NCBI GenBank assembly: GCA_029880775.1
Contig: JAOUNV010000038.1
Location: 1 to 9,566, forward strand
From: Nitrospinota bacterium
Lineage (GTDB): Bacteria; Nitrospinota_A; UBA7883
Reading direction: 5' to 3'
DNA: 9,566 bases
This document shows positions 5,154 to 9,566 of the stretch, piece after piece; positions within the stretch are counted from its first letter, which is position 1, and each line of letters opens with the position of its first letter. The translations under genes and the position numbers were made by a program. The notes under the pieces are model-generated. The model was not told where the DNA came from, made no database searches, and was given only the letters and a program-made list of their open reading frames with translations.

Positions 5154-6686
5154 ATGTCGGCGCTTCTATTATGCAATGTGACGGGCCATGAAACCCGAGT
5201 GGCCTTGGTGGAAAACAACATGCTCACGGAGCTTTTCATCGAAAGGACCGGGGGGCATGGGATCGTGGGAAACATTTACAAGGGACGAGTGAGCAAAATC
5301 CTGCCCGGAATGCAGGTGGCCTTTGTGGATATCGGCCTGGAAAAAGCCGGCTTTCTTTATGTGTCCGATATTTACCGGGCACAGGGCAATGGCAGGCCCA
5401 ACTTCGTGGAGCGAGAGGAGGGGCTGGACGAGGAAGAGGAGACCAACGCCGTGGCGGTGGAAACCATTCCAAAGCATGAAGAGCACCTTCCGATAGACCA
5501 GCTTCTCAAAGACGGACAGGAGATCATGGTCCAAGTTTCCAAGGACCCGATGGCCACCAAAGGCGCCAGGATCACAAATTATATCAGCCTTCCCGGCAGG
5601 TACCTTGTGTATATGCCAAACACAGCCCAAGTGGGCGTTTCCCGCAGAATCGAAAACGAGGATGAGAGAAAAAGGCTGCGCGAGTCTGTGACATCCATGC
5701 GCAAAAACGGCTCCGGATATATCATCCGCACCGCTGCGGAGAAAAAGGAGAAAGCCGACCTGGAACACGACCTTATTTTCCTGGACAAGTTATGGGCTTC
5801 CATAGGAGAGAACTTCGAGTCCGCCCCCTCCCCCAGCGTTGTGTATGAGGATCTGAAGCTGATTCACCGCGCCATCCGGGATTTGTATAAAAAAGAGATC
5901 GATATTGTGATCGACTACCCCCAAGTCTATGAAGAGGCCAAGGCCTTCTGCGGCTCCTACCTGCCGGACATGGTGGAGAAGATCCATCTATACTCCGAAA
6001 AGGAGCCGATCTTTTCCAAGTACGGAATCGAATTGGAGATCGAAAGAGCCCTGGACAAAAAAGTGTGGCTCAAGTCTGGCGGTTACATAGTCATAGACCA
6101 GACCGAAGCGCTGACCGCCATTGATGTGAACACCGGCAAGTTCGTGGGGAAACGGGACCAGGAGGAGACTATCCTGAAAACCAACCTCGAAGCGGCTCAG
6201 GAGATCGTCTACCAGCTGCGATTGCGCAACATCGGCGGGATCATTATCATAGACTTCATAGACATGGAACGGCAGGAGAGCAAAGACAAGGTATACTCCG
6301 CCCTGGAGCTTGCGTTAAAGTCGGACAGGTCCAAGACCAATATACTCAAGATTTCTGAGCTGGGCCTGGTGGAGATGACACGAAAGCGTAGCCGCGATTC
6401 CTTGTCCAGAATCCAGACCGCCATCTGCCCACATTGCGAAGGGAGGGGCAGAATAAAATCGAGCGCCACCATCCTGTTCGAGATGTACCGGGCCATCCGC
6501 CAGATCGCCGGGCAGACACCGGGCGGCGGCAATGTCATATGTTCCGCCAGCCCGGAGGTGGCCGAGCTATTGATGGAGGAGGAGCCCTCCTACCTGGAAG
6601 GAATGGAGAACGACCTGGGGGTGAATATCGTGATCAACACAGACCCGAACATGCACCAGGAAAAATTCCACGTGTGGATCGAATGA
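5154..6686 (+). CDS. rng: Ribonuclease G (RNase E/G family endoribonuclease)
   Basis: This is a cytosolic endoribonuclease that cuts AU-rich single-stranded RNA, matures the 5' end of 16S rRNA and initiates mRNA decay. Its 510 residues resemble RNase G (489 in E. coli) and lack the long C-terminal scaffold of RNase E. An S1 RNA-binding domain opens with GIVGNIYKGRVSKILPGMQ (36-54). The 5'-sensor/RNase H-like region and DNase I-like catalytic core carry AIDVNTG (322-328, Asp324) and DFID (367-370, Asp367), matching the two metal-binding Asp residues. CPHC (425-428) is the zinc-link. An acidic insertion (about 74-107, with EEGLDEEEE) enlarges the S1 domain by about 20 residues relative to E. 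coli RNase G. The start is the ATG at 5154 with AGGGA five bases upstream, since MSALLLCNVTGHETRVALVE aligns with known N-termini. An upstream in-frame TTG at 5127 is rejected. Confidence 0.93.
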   Translation: MSALLLCNVTGHETRVALVENNMLTELFIERTGGHGIVGNIYKGRVSKILPGMQVAFVDIGLEKAGFLYVSDIYRAQGNGRPNFVEREEGLDEEEETNAVAVETIPKHEEHLPIDQLLKDGQEIMVQVSKDPMATKGARITNYISLPGRYLVYMPNTAQVGVSRRIENEDERKRLRESVTSMRKNGSGYIIRTAAEKKEKADLEHDLIFLDKLWASIGENFESAPSPSVVYEDLKLIHRAIRDLYKKEIDIVIDYPQVYEEAKAFCGSYLPDMVEKIHLYSEKEPIFSKYGIELEIERALDKKVWLKSGGYIVIDQTEALTAIDVNTGKFVGKRDQEETILKTNLEAAQEIVYQLRLRNIGGIIIIDFIDMERQESKDKVYSALELALKSDRSKTNILKISELGLVEMTRKRSRDSLSRIQTAICPHCEGRGRIKSSATILFEMYRAIRQIAGQTPGGGNVICSASPEVAELLMEEEPSYLEGMENDLGVNIVINTDPNMHQEKFHVWIE

Positions 6687-6739
6687 CCGCCCCGCTGATA
6701 AGCGTGGTTAACGTATAAACCAAATCTGGAGCGAACGAG

Positions 6740-9307
6740 ATGCGCAAGATTATTCAGTATATGATTCACCCTTCCCTGCCTCTGCGCCTGCAGGCTTTGG
6801 CGGGATTGGCCAAAAACCTGTGGTGGGCATGGCACCCGGACGCGGTGAACCTGTGGCGAAGGCTGGACCCGCAACTGTGGGAGGATACATACCACAATCC
6901 CGTGAAGATGCTGGGGATCATAAACCAGTCCCGCCTGGACCAACTGGCCGAGGATGATGGATTCATCACCCACATGGACCGGGTGATTTACCAGCTAAAC
7001 GAATACATGGAATCCGCCTTCTGGTTCCAGAAAACCCATGAGGAGAAGGCAGGCGCCGCCCGCATTGCCTATTTCTCCGCCGAGTTCGGTATTTCAGAAT
7101 CGCTCCCCATATACTCCGGCGGCCTGGGCATCCTGGCTGGCGATCATTTAAAATCCGCCTCGGACCTGGGGCTGCCCCTGGTGGGGATGGGCCTTCTATA
7201 CTCCCAAGGTTATTTCCGGCAGTACCTGAACCCGGACGGATGGCAGCAGGAGTTTTACCCGGACAACGACTTTTACAACATGCCCATCTTCCTGGAAAAA
7301 GATCAGGAAGGAAACGAGGTCAGGGTTCATGTGCAATACCCAGGCAGGCATGTCACCGCCAGAGTGTGGCGCGCTCAGGTGGGGCGCACACCGCTTTTCC
7401 TGCTAGACACCAACATCCCGGAAAACAACGGGCACGACAGAGCCATCACCCAGCAGCTGTATGGTGGGGATATAAACATGCGCATCGAGCAGGAGATCAT
7501 GCTGGGCATGGGTGGTGTCCACGCCTTGCGCGCGCTGAACATAGACCCGACCGTGTATCACATAAATGAGGGGCACTCCGCATTCCTGGCTCTAGAGCGA
7601 ATCCGCCGCCTGATGCGCGAAGAGGGGCTGACATTCCAGGAGTCGAAAGAGGAAGTGATCGCCTCCACCGTCTTCACCACCCACACCCCCGTGCCCGCAG
7701 GCAACGACATGTTCAGCCCGCAGTTGGTCCACAAATATTTCTCCGAATACCAGCACGAAGTGGGAATCGACCACCACACCCTTTTGAGCCTGGGCCGCCA
7801 AAACCCCAGAGATGAGGCGGAGAGCTTCTGCATGACAGTGCTTGCCATGCGGCTATCCTCCTTCACCAACGGTGTCTCGAAGCTGCATAGCGAGGTCTCC
7901 AAGGGCATGTGGAACCTTTTGTATGACGGCCTGGATACCCACGATGTCCCCATACGCGCCATCACCAACGGCGTGCACATTCGCTCCTGGATATCGGAGG
8001 AGATGTGGGGCCTGTTCGACAGGTACCTGGGCGGCCGATGGGTCCACGAGCCGGCCAACGACAGCGTCTGGCGCCGGATAGACGAGATCCCCGACGCTGA
8101 GCTGTGGCGCACCCACGAGCGCCGCCGCGAACGCCTGGTAGGGTACGCCCGCGGTCTCCAACGTGTACAGCTGACCAAGCGAGGCGCCACCACCGAAGAA
8201 ATCCGCCTCGCAGATGAGGCCCTGCGCCCAGACGCGCTCACCATCGGGTTCGCTCGCAGGTTCGCCTCATACAAAAGGGGCAACCTGATATTCACAGACC
8301 TGGACCGGCTCAAGAAGCTCCTCTCCCACAAGGAGATGCCGATCCAGATCGTCTTTGCAGGCAAGGCCCACCCCCGCGATCATGAGGGGAAGACGCTTAT
8401 CAAGAACATCATCCACTGGGCCCGTGATGAGGATCTGCGCGCCAGGATCATATTCCTGGAGAATTACGATATCAACGTGGCCAGATACATGGTGCAGGGG
8501 GTGGATATATGGCTCAACAACCCACGCCGCCCCAACGAGGCTTCCGGCACATCCGGCATGAAGGCCTCCGCCAACGGCGCGCTGAACCTCTCCGTGCTGG
8601 ATGGATGGTGGTGCGAGGGATACAACGCCAACACCGGCTGGGCCATCGGCCGCGGAGAGGAGTCTGACGACTTCCCCGGCGGCGATCGGGAGCAGGACCT
8701 GGTGGAATCGAAGGCCATCTATGACCTGTTGGAAAAAGAAGTCCGCGCCCTTTTCTATACCCGAGGCGCCGACGATATGCCCAGGGGATGGATCGCCAAG
8801 ATGAAAGCCTCCATGTCCACGCTCAACGCCGTGTTCAACACAAACCGGATGGTGCGCAACTATACCGTCTTCTTCTATCTGCCATGCATCCAGAGGGTGA
8901 ACGCCCTGCGGGAAGATGGCCGCAAGAGGATGAAAACTCTGGCCTACTGGAAAAAGAGCGTGGAGGAGAACTGGAACACGGTCAACTTCATCGATGTCAC
9001 CCGCAAGGAGACCAACCATCTGAAGGTGGGGCAGATGTATGAAGTCACCGCCACCATCCACACCGGTGGGCTTCAGCCAGAGGACCTGAAAGCGGAAATA
9101 TATTTCGGGCCGCTAAACGCCAGGGACCAGATCGTGGACGGCTCCGCCGCCCCCATGACATTTGACCGGGCCGAGAACGGCGCCGCAGTGTTCAAAGGGC
9201 TCATCCCATTGAACGAAAGCGGTCGCCACGGCTTCTCCGTGCGGGCCATGCCCAGCCACCCCGACCTTTTCGACAGGGTGGAGCAAGGCTACGTGATCTG
9301 GAGCTGA
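6740..9307 (+). CDS. glgP: Alpha-glucan (glycogen/maltodextrin) phosphorylase, DUF3417 type
   Basis: This is a PLP-dependent GT35 enzyme that releases glucose-1-phosphate from alpha-1,4-glucans. The 855 residues match the long bacterial/archaeal type with an N-terminal DUF3417 domain (about 12-100, with LAKNLWWAWHPDA at 23-35). The phosphorylase core follows: AYFSAEFGISESLPIYSGGL (110-129), HINEGHSAF (274-282), FTTHTPVPAGND (312-323), FARRFASYKR (504-513), and the PLP site EASGTSGMKASANGALNLS (600-618) with the cofactor lysine at 608. A C-terminal beta-rich tail (about 755-855), usual in this subfamily, ends with PSHPDL and YVIWS. The start has GGAG eight bases upstream. The gene follows rng by 53 bases with no terminator between them, so it is probably cotranscribed. 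The substrate (glycogen or shorter maltodextrins) cannot be decided from the sequence. Confidence 0.94.
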   Translation: MRKIIQYMIHPSLPLRLQALAGLAKNLWWAWHPDAVNLWRRLDPQLWEDTYHNPVKMLGIINQSRLDQLAEDDGFITHMDRVIYQLNEYMESAFWFQKTHEEKAGAARIAYFSAEFGISESLPIYSGGLGILAGDHLKSASDLGLPLVGMGLLYSQGYFRQYLNPDGWQQEFYPDNDFYNMPIFLEKDQEGNEVRVHVQYPGRHVTARVWRAQVGRTPLFLLDTNIPENNGHDRAITQQLYGGDINMRIEQEIMLGMGGVHALRALNIDPTVYHINEGHSAFLALERIRRLMREEGLTFQESKEEVIASTVFTTHTPVPAGNDMFSPQLVHKYFSEYQHEVGIDHHTLLSLGRQNPRDEAESFCMTVLAMRLSSFTNGVSKLHSEVSKGMWNLLYDGLDTHDVPIRAITNGVHIRSWISEEMWGLFDRYLGGRWVHEPANDSVWRRIDEIPDAELWRTHERRRERLVGYARGLQRVQLTKRGATTEEIRLADEALRPDALTIGFARRFASYKRGNLIFTDLDRLKKLLSHKEMPIQIVFAGKAHPRDHEGKTLIKNIIHWARDEDLRARIIFLENYDINVARYMVQGVDIWLNNPRRPNEASGTSGMKASANGALNLSVLDGWWCEGYNANTGWAIGRGEESDDFPGGDREQDLVESKAIYDLLEKEVRALFYTRGADDMPRGWIAKMKASMSTLNAVFNTNRMVRNYTVFFYLPCIQRVNALREDGRKRMKTLAYWKKSVEENWNTVNFIDVTRKETNHLKVGQMYEVTATIHTGGLQPEDLKAEIYFGPLNARDQIVDGSAAPMTFDRAENGAAVFKGLIPLNESGRHGFSVRAMPSHPDLFDRVEQGYVIWS

Positions 9308-9504
9308 GGAAGGGAAATTTTCCAGGGTTACTTCTTATCTTGTTATCTTGTCCTGAGGAGTAACCTTGGAAATAATCCGTTGCGGTTGGAGGATCGGATA
9401 TAGCGAAGGGCCACCTCACACCCAAGACATCAAGATTCCGATCAAGCCTGAAATGGTAACGCATGAGACACCGGATCAAGCCCCATAGTGGGGCCACCTC
9501 ACGC
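9308..9504. other. Intergenic region rich in short repeats, no gene seen
   Basis: Besides the stem-loop at 9319-9372, this stretch holds a 12-base direct repeat GGGCCACCTCAC (9408-9419 and 9491-9502), a 9-base direct repeat GATCAAGCC (9440-9448 and 9474-9482), and a small hairpin GCCCCA-TAG-TGGGGC (9480-9494). Frames crossing it on either strand have no ribosome binding site and no familiar motif. The hairpin lies just past the stop codon of the leftward gene at the window edge and could be part of its 3' end. Confidence 0.5.
9319..9372. repeat. 14-bp stem-loop with a tandem octamer in its loop, after glgP
   Basis: TTTCCAGGGTTACT (9319-9332) pairs with AGTAACCTTGGAAA (9359-9372) over 14 positions with one G-T wobble, around a 26-base loop. 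The loop contains TTATCTTG twice in tandem (9335-9342, 9343-9350). It starts 11 bases after the glgP stop codon. There is no U-tract on either strand, so it may stabilise or end the glgP transcript but is not a classical terminator. The following bases (GTCCTGAGGAG, then a gap, then GAGGATCGG and AGCGAAGGG) faintly recall dispersed intergenic repeats of similar wording in other bacteria, which is recollection only. Confidence 0.55.
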
Positions 9505-9566
9505 CTATCCCAGTTCGTCGATCTCCTGTTCCACCATTCCCATCAATCCGCCTAGCACCTGCTCGG
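9505..9566 (-). CDS. Partial CDS, C-terminal end only, unrecognised protein
   Basis: Reading the minus strand from the window edge, one frame is open for 19 codons and ends in TAG (complement of 9505-9507), giving EQVLGGLMGMVEQEIDELG. The amphipathic, acidic, helix-like character is that of a normal protein C-terminus. The other two minus frames run less convincingly, one stopping at once and the other rich in Gly and Arg. The piece is too short to assign a family. It would converge with glgP. Confidence 0.4.
   Translation of the reverse strand, partial: EQVLGGLMGMVEQEIDELG

Noticed and set aside
7558..8364. Long minus-strand frame (268 codons) inside glgP, and a similar one at 8267-9061
   Set aside because: Both are antisense shadows of a complete phosphorylase gene in GC-rich DNA. 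Their sequences are Arg/Ser- or His/Gly-rich without domains.

Overview
The window reads as chromosomal DNA of a moderately GC-rich Gram-negative bacterium. The evidence is a twitching-type pilus ATPase, a lipobox lipoprotein with c-type haem motifs, an RNase E/G enzyme and strong Shine-Dalgarno sites. The sulfur-transfer pair TusA/DsrE2, the haem-motif proteins and the DUF3417-type glucan phosphorylase would fit a deltaproteobacterial-grade, Nitrospinota-like or similar sediment or groundwater lineage. That placement is a guess from gene content, not from a marker gene.

Layout. (1) 1-147: 3' end of an unrecognised plus-strand gene. (2) 276-2337: pilT followed 19 bases later by a DHH/DHHA1 phosphoesterase of the NrnA type, then 2406-2729, a small CxxCH protein that looks like a 5'-truncated cytochrome. 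A strong hairpin at 2771-2800 separates these from the converging minus-strand genes. (3) 2811-4123, minus strand, in transcription order: yjbQ, tusA, dsrE2. (4) 4279-4843, minus strand: a lipoprotein with two haem-type cysteine motifs. Its 3' flank holds a 33-bp tandem repeat that runs into an intrinsic terminator. (5) 5154-9307, plus strand: rng (RNase G) and glgP (alpha-glucan phosphorylase), 53 bases apart. (6) 9308-9504: a non-coding stretch rich in short repeats and a 14-bp stem-loop, then 9505-9566, the probable C-terminus of an unidentified minus-strand gene.

How the genes may work together. PilT powers pilus retraction. NrnA-type enzymes clear very short RNAs, including pGpG from cyclic-di-GMP breakdown, and pAp from sulfate assimilation, so it sits sensibly between the pilus gene and the sulfur genes, although that link is inferred. 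TusA and DsrE2 form a recognised persulfide-relay pair in sulfur-metabolising prokaryotes. RNase G processes rRNA and mRNA, and GlgP releases glucose-1-phosphate from storage glucan.

Most of the window is ordinary housekeeping and accessory metabolism, and I see no phage, transposase, CRISPR, toxin-antitoxin or obvious defence locus. The least explained parts are the lipoprotein with its repeat-terminator 3' flank, the broken-looking cytochrome gene, and the repeat-rich stretch after glgP.
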